This document shows, in pieces, positions 11,276 through 21,835 of a DNA stretch of 64,000 nt. Source of the DNA: Rhizomys pruinosus (taxonomy: Eukaryota > Chordata > Mammalia > Rodentia > Spalacidae); assembly GCA_009823505.1 (NCBI GenBank), contig VZQC01006583.1:232753-296752 (forward strand), given 5' to 3'. The translations under genes were made by a program, and so were the position numbers. The notes under the pieces are model-generated. The model was not told the DNA's origin, made no database searches, and saw only the letters and a program-made list of their open reading frames with translations. How positions within the stretch are numbered: position 1 is the first letter of the stretch; each line of letters begins with the position of its first letter.

Positions 11276-12619
11276 GTAAACCAAAATGGATAATTATTTT
11301 TATTTCTTTCTTTTTAAAAATAAAAATAATACATGATGTTACTCATCAATGTAGTAAGTAGTGCGGGAATGTAAATTAATATTTTTTTCCTTACCTGCAT
11401 ACAACTCTACTATAAAAATGTGAATCTGACCTCTGCAGGCTTCACATCACACAGGTGCAACGACATGCATGCAGGCACGACACTTACATATAAAATAAAA
11501 ATAGTAAATATTTTTTAAAACAACTCATGATAAAGCTGGTTTTCAATTTTAAAAAGACAGAAAAGTCCCTCAATTTTTATTATATCATTATTTTCTAAGA
11601 GATAATACTTGCCTTTTAAAATGTTTTGTTGAATACATTTATTTAGCTATTTAATTTTTATTGAGTTTTATTTAGTAAAGAACATCTCAGTTGATTTTAA
11701 TGACCTTTATGCCCCCTTCTCCATTGGTAACCCAGCAACTAGCCCCTCTCTTCCACCCACCCCCCTGCCACTGGAGTTCAGGCATTTGTTTTAGTGTCCC
11801 AGGATATTCCTCAGTGTAAGTTCATCCACTGTTAAAATTTATTTTAATGTTTTATATGATGTAATTTTTAATATACAATCCAATATTGTTATATTTATCA
11901 TCTACTTTAAATAGTGTCTAGATATTTTCATGTGAAATAATACCTTTAAGCTACAGTGGTCCTTTTCCTCCTCTTCTTACCTAGGTAACCGCAATTCTCC
12001 TTTGTGTTTTGTGTCTATTTATTTCATTTTACTTTAAGTTTCTGTGTTTGAGGTTTTGGAATATTCTGTTTCATTGCCATTTATTTTATCCAGGGAAATC
12101 TTTCCAATTTGTTATTCCCCTTTTTAGGCTTGTGTAGTCAAATCTCCTCAATCTTTCTACTTTATGAGACTGAATTGCATTTACTTTCTCTGAGCTAACA
12201 AAGGAGTACTATGCATGTTTAAATGACAATGCATTTGTTTCAACAGAAGAATGTATTAGCCACACAACAACTAGATGCTATATACTTGATAAGATTGCTA
12301 CATGAAGATATTTACACATTATTATGTGATAATTTTTCATTTACTTGCATACCTTTTACATAGCAGCATTTCCTGGAGATCATAAAATTAAAGACAAAAA
12401 TACGGTTACATTTATTTTCACAGTAATTTGGATTTATTTATTCGTTTTTTAGGAAAAAATCTTAAATGTCAGTCATTTGGACTTAAGATTATGCATAACA
12501 TAAAATTGTTGCTTTTCATCATAATGTCTTTCTAAAGATAATCCTCGTCTTTATTATTTTAATTCATTACACTTCAGTTATTTATAGTGGATATAATATA
12601 TGATTAAGCATACATCTGC
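11276..12619. other. Mostly unassigned; B2 3' fragment at about 11424-11520
   Basis: The sense sequence 'ctgacctctgcaggcttcac', then 'gacatgcatgcaggcac' and 'tacatataaaataaaaat' is the 3' part of a diverged B2. A C-rich stretch at 11713-11770 could be an antisense polypurine tract. The rest is unrecognised AT-rich sequence. Confidence 0.5.
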
Positions 12620-12765
12620 AAAAGCATGCCAGGAGAAATCAGAGCAAAAGTTGTGTGAGTCCTTCTCTCCTTCCACAATGTGGTTATGGGAATTGGACTC
12701 TGGTACTCGTCCTCATGCTTGGACTCAAATGGTTTTACATGAAAAGCCATTTTACCAGCTATATT
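12620..12765 (-). mobile_element. B3-like SINE, diverged
   Basis: Antisense features 'cttctctccttccacaatgt', 'ggttatgggaattggactc' and 'gccattttaccagct' follow the order expected of the rodent B3 (B2-related) SINE. It is old and partial. Confidence 0.6.
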
Positions 12766-13973
12766 CCCTGTCTTTGAACTGTTTGAACCTATGTTAATTT
12801 CTTTCACTGAGACTTTCAAAGGAAATACAATTATATAAACATAATGTATTTTTTTTTCAACTGTCTGGTTTTTGAGATATTGTAATGCGTGTCATTATAA
12901 TATATATTTCCATGCTGTGGGGATAGTGCAGCTGTTAAAGGCTGAGTCTAAGAACTGAAAAAAAAAAAAAAGAAGTTCGATAATATATATTTCCAAGTAC
13001 TTAACATATTGTTGATGCTTGCTGATTGCGGAGGAATAAGATGAAGTAAGTTATCCATTCAATGATTTCTTTATTCCAGAAATTAATATGACATTTCCAT
13101 AACTGAAATGACTTCAATAAATATTGCATCCTATATAAATATTAACATCTTACTTGGACAGAGAAGCCTTTATCTCCTTCCCTGTTTATTCCTTGTGACC
13201 ATAGCCTTTTAATTGGCATAATATATCTAAAAGCAATTTACATGAGTGAAGACACTGGCAGCTTCACAGTGACAACATGTTAACAGTAGAAATGGTAAAG
13301 CCTTCATATATTCAGAAAAGTTTCATGAGTAGGGCTCAGCATACAACCGTGTTTCAATGACTGAAGTTTTTTTTGTTTTTTTTGTTTTTTTAATGAGAAA
13401 GCTCTTGACTTTATTTTATGAATGATAATGTTAGGTGATGGTCTTTATTGACTCCATAAATGCATGCACAAATATATTCAAGTTGTCGTTTTCATTCAAA
13501 TTGCATTAGTCTTCTTGGATTGTCAAAACAAAACATCAATAGACTGAATATATTTGAATGAGAAATTCATTCTCACAATTCTAGAGTTGTAGGCATTATG
13601 AGATCAGGGTACCAGTGTGATTGGACTCTAATCAGAACAGTCATCCCCAGTTGCTGAAATATATGTTCTCATTTTGTGTTCACATGGAAGAAATGATATT
13701 AACAAAGGCAAAAAATGCCTCACTGTTGTCCTTCTTATAAGTTATAAGACATAAAGCCTTGCCCAGATGACTTTATGTAAGCTTTATAATTTCTTAAACT
13801 CCTATCTCTAAGTACTGCTTTCGCAACTTCAAGATATGAATTTGTTAGGGTAGGACACAAACAGTAACTCCATAACTCAAAGGATTTTATGTTCGAAGAA
13901 AGGAACTCAGCTTCAAATATTTATAGCTCTGAGTGGAAAGTATGTTTGTTATTGAGTTTAAAAGTTAAGTACT
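12766..13973. other. Unassigned AT-rich sequence
   Basis: No gene or clear repeat. It holds an A-run at 12958-12971 and a T-rich 'gttttttttgttttttt'-like tract near 13366-13392. Confidence 0.5.
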
Positions 13974-14192
13974 GGGGCTGGAGAGATGGCCTAGATCTTA
14001 AGAGTACTGACTGCTCTTGCAGAGGACCCGGGTTCGATCTCCAGCACCCACATGTCAGCTGAGAACTGTCTTTAACTCCATTCCAGGGGAATCTAACATC
14101 CTCTTCTGACCTCCACAGTATTGCACGACACACGGGTGCACAGACATATACATGCAGACAGTATATTCATACACATAAATAAAAAAAAATTA
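13974..14192 (+). mobile_element. B2 SINE
   Basis: Complete sense B2: the head 'ggggctggagagatggccta', the B-box-like 'gacccgggttcgatctcc', the body 'tctttaactccattccaggg' and the tail 'catacacataaataaaaaaa'. The tRNA-derived Pol III promoter region is at about 13976-14045. Confidence 0.95.
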
Positions 14193-14364
14193 CAAAAACG
14201 TACAATAGTTTCATGCATAATTGTATGTATTGCTTTTGTTTTCTTTTTTAAAAAGTTTAAAAAGATTTTAATATTGTGATTATAAAACTCATTATCATTC
14301 TGGTTGTCAAATATCAGTAACTAGGTTTGGTTATTTTTGTTGTACTTGTTATTGTTGTTTATTT

Positions 14365-14508
14365 TATTGAGACATGTTTTCCCTGTAGCCCCAATTGGCT
14401 TGGATCTTACAGGTAGAGCAGGATGACCTCCATCTCACAGAGATCCACCTGGGTCTGCCTCATGAGTACAGGGATTAAAGGCATATGCTGCCACAACTGG
14501 CTGCTTTA
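14365..14508 (-). mobile_element. B1 SINE, moderately diverged
   Basis: Antisense B1 from 'ttgagacatgttttccctgt' through 'cacagagatccacctgggtc' to 'cagggattaaaggcatatg'. Confidence 0.85.
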
Positions 14509-14575
14509 GCCATTTTAAATAAAATGTTAACATTTAATGAATATTGGAGCATTATATTATGGATTAATGTTGGAT

Positions 14576-14668
14576 GTCAGCCTGGCATGGTGGGGCCTTT
14601 AATCCTAGCACTTGGGAGGCAGAGGCAGGTGGATCTCTTTAACTTCAGAGTGTCTAAAATAGGGAAGA
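14576..14668 (+). mobile_element. B1 SINE, truncated
   Basis: The sense B1 head 'gcctggcatggtggggcctt', then 'cctagcacttgggaggcaga' and 'caggtggatctctttaactt'. It breaks off before the 3' half. Confidence 0.85.
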
Positions 14669-14986
14669 GAACAAAAATGAGACTCAAAACTTACCAAAAG
14701 GAAATCTTCCAAGAAAATCATTGTTGTCTTTGCTATTCCTGCACATTGTAATTACTTTAGATATCAGTGAATTTCAATTTATTTTGTATATAAGATTATA
14801 TATATTTCAGGTTTGTTGAGCCTAACTATTCAAGATTTGGTAAGTAAGGATGTCTTTGTAATGGTAGCCTGCTCTCCATGAAAAATCAACTGTCTGAGAC
14901 TAAACACTAAGATCACAAACGTACTATTTCCATGTAACTAATCAAATAAAAACTCTATCTTCTGACACTTTTAACACTTTAAATAA
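14669..14986. other. Unassigned sequence
   Basis: No gene or repeat recognised in this short AT-rich stretch. Confidence 0.45.
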
Positions 14987-15235
14987 CTTAGGGTGGAGAG
15001 ATGGCCTAGCTGTTAAGAGCACCGACTGCTCTTGCAGAGGATCCGGGTTCGAATCTGAGCACCCACATGGTGGTTGAGAACTGTCTTTAATTCCAATTCC
15101 AGGGGAATCCAACACCCTCTTCTGACCTCCACAGCATTGCACGACATGTGTGCACAAACCTACATGCAGACAGTACATTCATACACATAAAAATAAATTT
15201 AATTTAAAAAATATTAAAAAATAATTTGATAATAT
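14987..15235 (+). mobile_element. B2 SINE
   Basis: Sense B2 with head 'ggtggagagatggcctagct', 'ttgcagaggatccgggttcg', the complete body and the 'catacacataaaaataaatt' tail. It lies just upstream of the large nested L1. Confidence 0.94.
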
Positions 15236-15808
15236 ATCCTTCCCTACAGAAACATGTAGTTGTTTATAGAAAGAGACAGACTCCTTAACAATATATTGTC
15301 ATTGTGGTCTGAAACTTTGGAATGTATCCTTGAACTTCAATAAAAATTATTATATCTAGAGACTAAGTGTTTTCTTTTACAGAAAAAGTAGAAGGTATAG
15401 AAAAGTTGGGTGCCCAGCTGCCCAGGAAAGTTTGTGCCATGCAGGCATTTGGCCATCCTGCCCCCTGCAACCACCGTCCAATGCTAGAACAGTAGAGAGG
15501 AACTCTCCTCAGGTGGGAACCAGTGTGTGGGCCATTCAAATACCCCCCCCAAGCTACTGATACTATGGTGGAAAGTATAAACTGCTGGTGCTGCAGCTTA
15601 CTGCCCTTGGGAGGATCCAGCAGTGTCAGTCGTTTGAGGCTGCATAGCCAAAACTGAGGAAGAAACCAACAGGAAGCAAACTGAGTGACCAACTAGTCCT
15701 CCATATTAACATTTGAGATTAGCAACAGAAGGCAAACAAATAAACAAAGGGGGGAAACAACAACAACAACAAATACATATACCAAAAACACAACAGAAAA
15801 CCAACATT

Positions 15809-17050
15809 ATGGGAAAAGCTCAAAATAAAGCCTCACCGAACTCAACCACTCCTGTAGAAGATCCCAACAACTAGATCTCCCTGGAAAGAAACCAAGACAC
15901 CGACCTTAGAAGAACAATTGTAGACATATTCAATGACTATAAAGAGCAAATCAGAGAACTAAAGGGAGAGAACGAAAAACTCATGAAGGTACTAGAAGGC
16001 AAGAATGATAAACTCCAGAAAGAACTAAAACTCAAAAAAGAGCTAGAGGAAGAGAAATACAAAGTCCAAAAATAACTAGAGGGAGAGAATGACTAACTCC
16101 AGAAGGAAGTGGAAACATTGAAAAGATCTCTGGCTGAAAGGAAAAAAGAAACTGACCAGCAAAGCAAGGAGCTACAAGAAGAGAATGAAAAGCTCCATAA
16201 GCAAATGGAAATACTGAAGAAATTACAGGATGAAATAAAAAAGGAAATTGAACATTCATCCAATCAGCAGGAAAGGATGGGAAAAAGCCTCAGAGCCGAA
16301 GGAAAAGACAAAAAATCAAAAAAAAAAAAAAGAATAACGAAACTACAGGCAAACACAGACACAGCTTAGAAACCTCAAGTAAAGATTATGAAAAATTAAA
16401 AAAAAAAACCCACAAGAGTGGAACAACCAGGGACACTATGAAAGGAAAAAACATCCTCAGCATAGGAATGGAGGAAGGAGAAGAATCCCAAGAGAATGGT
16501 ATTGATCAGATCTTCAACAGAATAATAGAAGAAAACTTCTCCAAACAGAAAAAAAAGACAAACCCATAGAAAAACAGGAAGCACATAGGACACCAAATAG
16601 ACAAGACCAGAAAAGAAATTCCCCATGTCATATCATAGTTAAAACACTAGATGCTCAAAACTAGGACAAAATACTGGAAGCCACAGAGAAAAACAACAAC
16701 TTACGTATAAGGGGAAACCCATCAGAATCACACATGACTTCTCAGTGCAAACTATTAAAGCCAGAAGAACATGGACCAAAGTATTCCCAGTGCTAAATGA
16801 CTTTTTAGATGCTATGCCAGATTACTATACCCAGCAAAAAATGTCAATCGTAGTTGAAGGGGAAAGAAAAATCTTTCATGACATAAACAAAATGAAAGAA
16901 CACATGTCAAAAAAACCAACACTTCAGAAAATAAACCAACACTTCAGAAAATACTCCAAGCAATCCAAAGAACAGAGGAAAGGAATAACTGTCCTTAAGC
17001 AACCCAAGAGAGACATTACCAAAAGCATAGCACAGTACATAAATACCTAG
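15809..17050 (+). pseudogene. L1 ORF1 pseudogene (RNA-binding coiled-coil protein)
   Basis: In L1, ORF1 codes for a trimeric RNA-binding chaperone. The frame starts with ATG at 15809 (MGKAQNKASP). The N-terminal half is Lys/Glu-rich heptad sequence with blocks such as LKGENEKLMK and ELEEEKYKVQK (about 15950-16260), a long coiled coil. The C-terminal domain is read at 16745-17050, with conserved IKARRTWTKVF and the KIFHD...HMSKKPTLQKI stretch. Stops (for example after EDPNN and after KVQK) and an A-run at 16319-16331 break the frame. ORF2 follows within about 15-35 bases, as in intact L1s. Confidence 0.85.
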
Positions 17051-18001
17051 ACCAAGAATTCAAATGAAAAATAAGTTGAAAGGAAACAATACACATTGCC
17101 CAATAATAACCGTAAATATTAATGGACTAAACTACCTAATCAAAAGACATAGACTGAGAGGATGGATTAGAAAACAGAATACATCTATATGCTGCCTCCA
17201 AGAAACCCATCTCACCTTCAAGGACAGACACCACCTTAGAGAAAGGATGGAAAAAAATATTCCAAGGAAATGGTACTAAAAAGCAAGCAGGAGTGGCTAT
17301 TCTAATATCAGACAAAATAAACCTCAAAGTAAAATTAATCAGAAAAAACAAAAAGGGCCATTATATCCATATCAATGGAACAATTAAGCAAGAAGATTTC
17401 ACAAACTTAAATATTTATTCACCAAACTCTGGTGCACTGAACTTTATAAACACAATCCTTCAGGACCTCAAGACACATTAATCCCAGCACAATAATAGTG
17501 GGGGCTTCAATACCCCACTGAGCCACCTTGATAGGTCAACTAGACAAAAATAAACACAGAGACATCAGAACAGAACAATACATCACACCAAATGGACCTC
17601 ATAGATATCTACAGAATATTCCATCTAAACACCAGAGAATATAACTTCTACTCAGCACCCCATGAAAGATTGTCCAAAATTGACCACATACTGGGACATA
17701 AAAGAAACCTCAACAAATACAAAAGGATTGAAATTATTCCATGCATTCTATCAGATCATTGTGCAGTAAAGCTCAATATTAAGACCAGGGTAAGCCATAC
17801 TAACTATAAGAACACATGGAGTCTAAACAACACAATCCTGAGCAATGAGTGGGTCAGAAAAGAAATAAAGAATGAAATAAAAGCATTCCTGGAACTAAAC
17901 GAAAATGACAATACAACACAACAAAACCTGTGAGATACACTAAAGTCAGTCCTAAGAAGGAAGTTTATAGCCCTCAGTTTCCACATAAAAAAAAGAAAGA
18001 A

Positions 18002-18627
18002 ATGGGGCTGGAGAGATGGCCTAGCAGTTAAGAGCACTGACTGATCTTCCAGAGGACCCAGATTTGATACCCAGCACCCACATGGCAGCTGAGAACCATC
18101 TGTGTGCTGGATAGCTTTAGTGTCAACTTGACACACTTGGGCTGAGGGAGCCTCAACTGGGGAATTGGCTCCATTGGATTGGCCTGTGGCCATGTCTGTG
18201 GAGTACTGTCTTGACTGTCAGGCAATGTGGGAGGGCCCAGCCCACAATGAGTAGTGCCACCCTGGGCAGGTTGTTGTGTACCAGATAAGAAGGCAGGCTG
18301 AGCATGAGCCAGGGGAGCAAGCCAGTGAACAGCATTCCTCCATGGCCTGAGCTTCACCTACTGCCTCCAGGTTCCTGCCCTGAGTTCCTGCCTTGGGTTC
18401 CCTGAGTGATGAACTACGACCCAGGAGATGTGAGCTGAATAAACCCTTTCCTCCCCAAGTTGGTGTCGGTCAGAGTGTTTTGTCACAGCAATGGAAGACA
18501 AACTAAAACAGTCTGTAACTCAAATTCCAGGAGAACTCCAGTTCCAGGGGAATCTGACACCCTCTCTGACCTCTGCAGCATTGCACGACACAGGTGCATA
18601 AACCTACATGCAGACAGTACATTCGTA

Positions 18628-18670
<43 letters not shown>

Positions 18671-18672
18671 AT
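18002..18672 (+). mobile_element. B2 SINE interrupted by an ERVL/MaLR-like LTR
   Basis: The B2 head (18002-18102: 'ggggctggagagatggccta' to 'gagaaccatctg') and the B2 body and tail (18511-18672) are separated by a 408-bp insertion. The tail is a long (TAAA)n-type run at about 18628-18672. The B2 itself lies inside L1 ORF2. Confidence 0.92.
18103..18510 (+). mobile_element. ERVL/MaLR-like solo LTR inside the B2
   Basis: A 408-bp unit starts 'tgtgctggatagctttagtg' and ends 'caaactaaaaca' (TG...CA). It contains 'ctgaataaaccctttcctcc' with an AATAAA signal, then 'tttgtcacagcaatgga', the same kind of 3' end as ORR1 LTRs. The flanks 'atctg' (18098-18102) and 'gtctg' (18511-18515) form a 5-bp duplication with one mismatch, typical of ERVL/MaLR integration. 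A second copy is at 56730-57128. Family name not assigned; the rodent URR1-type repeats are an alternative. Confidence 0.75.
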
Positions 18673-19608
18673 CAGAAAGAGAACAAATAAATTATCTAAC
18701 ACTGCAGCTAAAAACATTTGAAAGACAGCAACAAGTGAACCCTAAACCCAACAGACAGGAAGAAATAACAAAAATCAGAACAGAAATCACTGAAATAGAA
18801 ACAAAGAAAACAATACAAAAAAATCAATGAATCCAAAAGCTGGTTCTTTGAAAAGATAAACAAAATGGACAGAACTCTAGCTCAGTTAACCAAAAGAAAG
18901 AAAGAGCAACTTCAAATCAATAGCATCTCTGATGAAAGTGGAAACATCCCAACATACAAAGAAAAGATCCAGAATAAAACCTATACTCTACTAAATTTAA
19001 AAACTTAAGAGAAATGGATGAATATCTGAAATCCTAGGATTTGACAAAGCTTAACCAAGAAGAAATTGACAGCTTAAACAGACCCATAATACTTGAAGAA
19101 ATTGAAGATTTAATAAAAAGCCTCTCAACTAAAACAAACAAACAAACAAACAAACAAAAAACCCAGGCCCAGATGGTTACACAGCAGAATTCTATAAAAC
19201 ATTTAACGAGATTTTACAACCATTACTACACTTTTCAGAAGGATACACACAGAGGGAAATATACCAAACTCCTGCTATGAAGCCAACATCACTCTAATAG
19301 CAAAACTAGGCAAAGACACAAGAAAGAAGAACAAGAAAGAACCAAAAAACAAGAAAGAAAGCTATAGACCCATTATTAATGAACACAGATGCAAAAATTC
19401 TCAACAAAATACTTGCAAATCACATACAGACCCATATCAAAAAGATCATCCATTATGACCAGGTTGGATTCATACCAGAGATGCAGGGATGTTTCAACAT
19501 ACGTAAATGAATAAATACCATAAAACACATGAACGGACTTAAAGACAAAAACCATATAATCATCTGATTTGATGCAGAAAAAGCTTTCGACAAAATCCAG
19601 CATCCTGT

Positions 19609-19883
19609 TGTGGGAAAATTTAGTTAAGATGGGTAGCATTCTAAACGAATGGCACCTCCCTGGCCACACCCATGTGGTGGGATATAGTGAATAAAAGGTC
19701 TAGGATTTGGCCCTGGGATATGAGTCAGTGCTGGATATATAACCAGACATTTTGGAATAAATTCTCTCTCTGAATTTGGACCTCAACATGCGTCCACGTG
19801 TTGTGTTTTCCTGCACTTGTCTTCCACATGGATCATTTTGGGATTAAATGGGCCCCTGGATAAATCTCAGTGGGACCCTTACA
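19609..19883 (+). repeat. 5' LTR of the element at 19.6-25.9 kb
   Basis: It begins 'tgtgggaaaatttag' and ends 'gggacccttaca' (TG...CA). A TATA-like 'aataaaag' lies at 19690-19697, and an AATAAA polyadenylation signal at 19756-19761. The six bases before it (tcctgt) resemble the six after the 3' LTR (tccctt), an imperfect duplication. A perfect 'catcc' pair would instead imply LTR ends shifted by about 3 bases. Confidence 0.85.
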
Positions 19884-19885
19884 AT

Positions 19886-19903
19886 TGGTGGCCATATGTG
19901 GGT
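19886..19903 (+). promoter_or_regulatory. Candidate primer-binding site
   Basis: Two bases after the LTR end the sequence reads 'tggtggccatatgtgggt'. The position and the leading TGG fit a tRNA-primed minus-strand start. I cannot assign the tRNA. Confidence 0.55.
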
Positions 19904-20529
19904 CAGGAGGAAACCTTAACAAATTAGTTATGTGTAACCCTAAATCTTGCCTTTTTCTTCTCTTTCTCCTCTCTCCTGAAATCTATCTATTGTGGTGGAT
20001 CCATCTCTCCTCCTGGTTTCAGTGGATGGGACAGTGATCTGAGAACATGTGGCTTTGTACACATGAAGGAAAGTGGCCTGGCTCTCATTTGGGTCAGAGG
20101 AGGCACCCAATTCCTTCCAGGCATATGCCTCCTGGTTTGGTCACTCCTGCAGGCTATAAAAGCCAGTTTTAGGCTGAAATTAATATCAAGCCTTATCAGC
20201 CATGCTTGGCCTTGGATCCATTTTTCATAATTCTACAGGTCTGAAAAACTTTCTGGTTTTAAATTCCACCCCCCAAAGAAAGATTTCATCTCCTATGAAG
20301 AACCCATTCCTCAAGTTCTGTTCCAACTTTAACTTATTCATATGTAAATTTTCTCCAAGTAGCTTTCCAGCTAGCCATGGCTGGATCCCACTTCTTTCTG
20401 ATGCAAATTAGGGCCTTTCAAGGGAACCACCCTACTAAGAGCAACTTTTTTTCTAGATAATTTTAAACCTTGGCCACTTGATACCTTTTTCTTAAATTTT
20501 GCCTTTTATTGCTCTCTTGTCTTCTTGTG

Positions 20530-20564
<35 letters not shown>

Positions 20565-20783
20565 TCTAAATCTACCTCTTCTTACCTAAACCTGCCAGGT
20601 ATTTGTGGATTCAAAATTGAGATTCAGGTAGCTGTATCACTTCAGTAATTCAAATCCATTTCAGCATGCTTAACTTAATAAGTAATATTTTTACTTAATC
20701 CCCGGGTACCCTAAATATCTTTTGAGTAAATATGTGTGTACAATTAAAATTAATTGGTTGATTTAATTTTATCTTGCTCTTTT

Positions 20784-21037
20784 AATTTTTTTTGTTTTTT
20801 TAATTTTATTTATTTATTTATGTGTATAAATGTACTGTCTGCATGCAGGTCTGTGCACCTGTGTTGGGGCAATACTGCAGAGGTCAGAAGAGGGTGTTGG
20901 ATTCCTCTGGAGCTGGAGTTCTCCTGGAATTGGAGTTACAGATGGTTCTCAGCCTCCATGTGGATGCTGGGGATCAAACTCCGGTCCTCTGCAATAGCAG
21001 TCAGTGCTCTTAACCACTAGGCCATTTCTCCAACCCC
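20784..21037 (-). mobile_element. B2 SINE inserted in the LTR element
   Basis: Antisense B2 with a T-rich tail, 'ggtctgtgcacctgtgttgg' and head end 'gccatttctccaacccc'. The flanks 'tcttgctctttt' (20772-20783) and 'tcttgttctttt' (21040-21051) are a near-perfect target duplication. It inserted after the LTR element. Confidence 0.9.
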
Positions 21038-21529
21038 TGTCTTGTTCTTTTTAAAAGAATTTCTTCACACAGAATTCTTGATCACACATGGTTTGTACTC
21101 TGGTGCCAACAGCCTGCTGCCAGCCACCCGGACTGAGCATATGGTATCTAGATCATGCCTCTTAAGTAACATTCTTTTGATTTCAGCATTTTGGAGACAA
21201 AATACATGGGTTTCTAGGAGAGTTTATAGGCTCTGGAGTTCTAACAAAACAAACTTACTCCAATAAATTGTCTTTTTCTAAGAAACATTGGTAAAAGTTT
21301 CTTTAACAACATGAATTGATATTTTGGTTCAATTTAAACAAGAAATTTTTTGAATAAAACTGTTTTATGTTTCTTTAAGCCCATCTTCAAACTGTGTGTA
21401 TGTGTGAGTGAATGCAAGTTTATGCTTTTAATTCATTATAATCCTACAGGTTTAAATCTAAATAGGAGCCAACTGTAAACAAAGATAGATTCTACTCATA
21501 AAGAATATTTGTTTTATACCCCTTAGTGT

Positions 21530-21835
21530 TAATAATTTTTAATTGGGTTTGAAGTATGCATATTATTCTGTTAATGATAAATTGTTGTTGACTATTTTTG
21601 GTAATTGTTATTAATAGTTATAATTATTGTTATTGAATGTAATTATTAATAATAATTAATAATTTAGCCTAAAATAATTTGTTCATTGTTGTTGGCTATT
21701 ATTATTGACAATTATTATTCATAATAATTATTAATGATGATCATGACTAGTAATGTTTAATAATTATTGATAATTGGTAATGATTAATAATGGTTATAAT
21801 TATTATTATTGTTGTGATTATGGGTAATTATTGTT
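21530..21835. repeat. ATT/AAT-rich low-complexity block
   Basis: About 300 bases made almost entirely of interrupted aat, att and taat units, with locally self-complementary segments. It may be a degraded trinucleotide expansion. Confidence 0.8.

Noticed and set aside
19736..19742. TATATAA as the LTR promoter TATA box
   Set aside because: It lies only 14 bases before the AATAAA, too close for a promoter. The AT-rich motif at 19690-19697 fits better.
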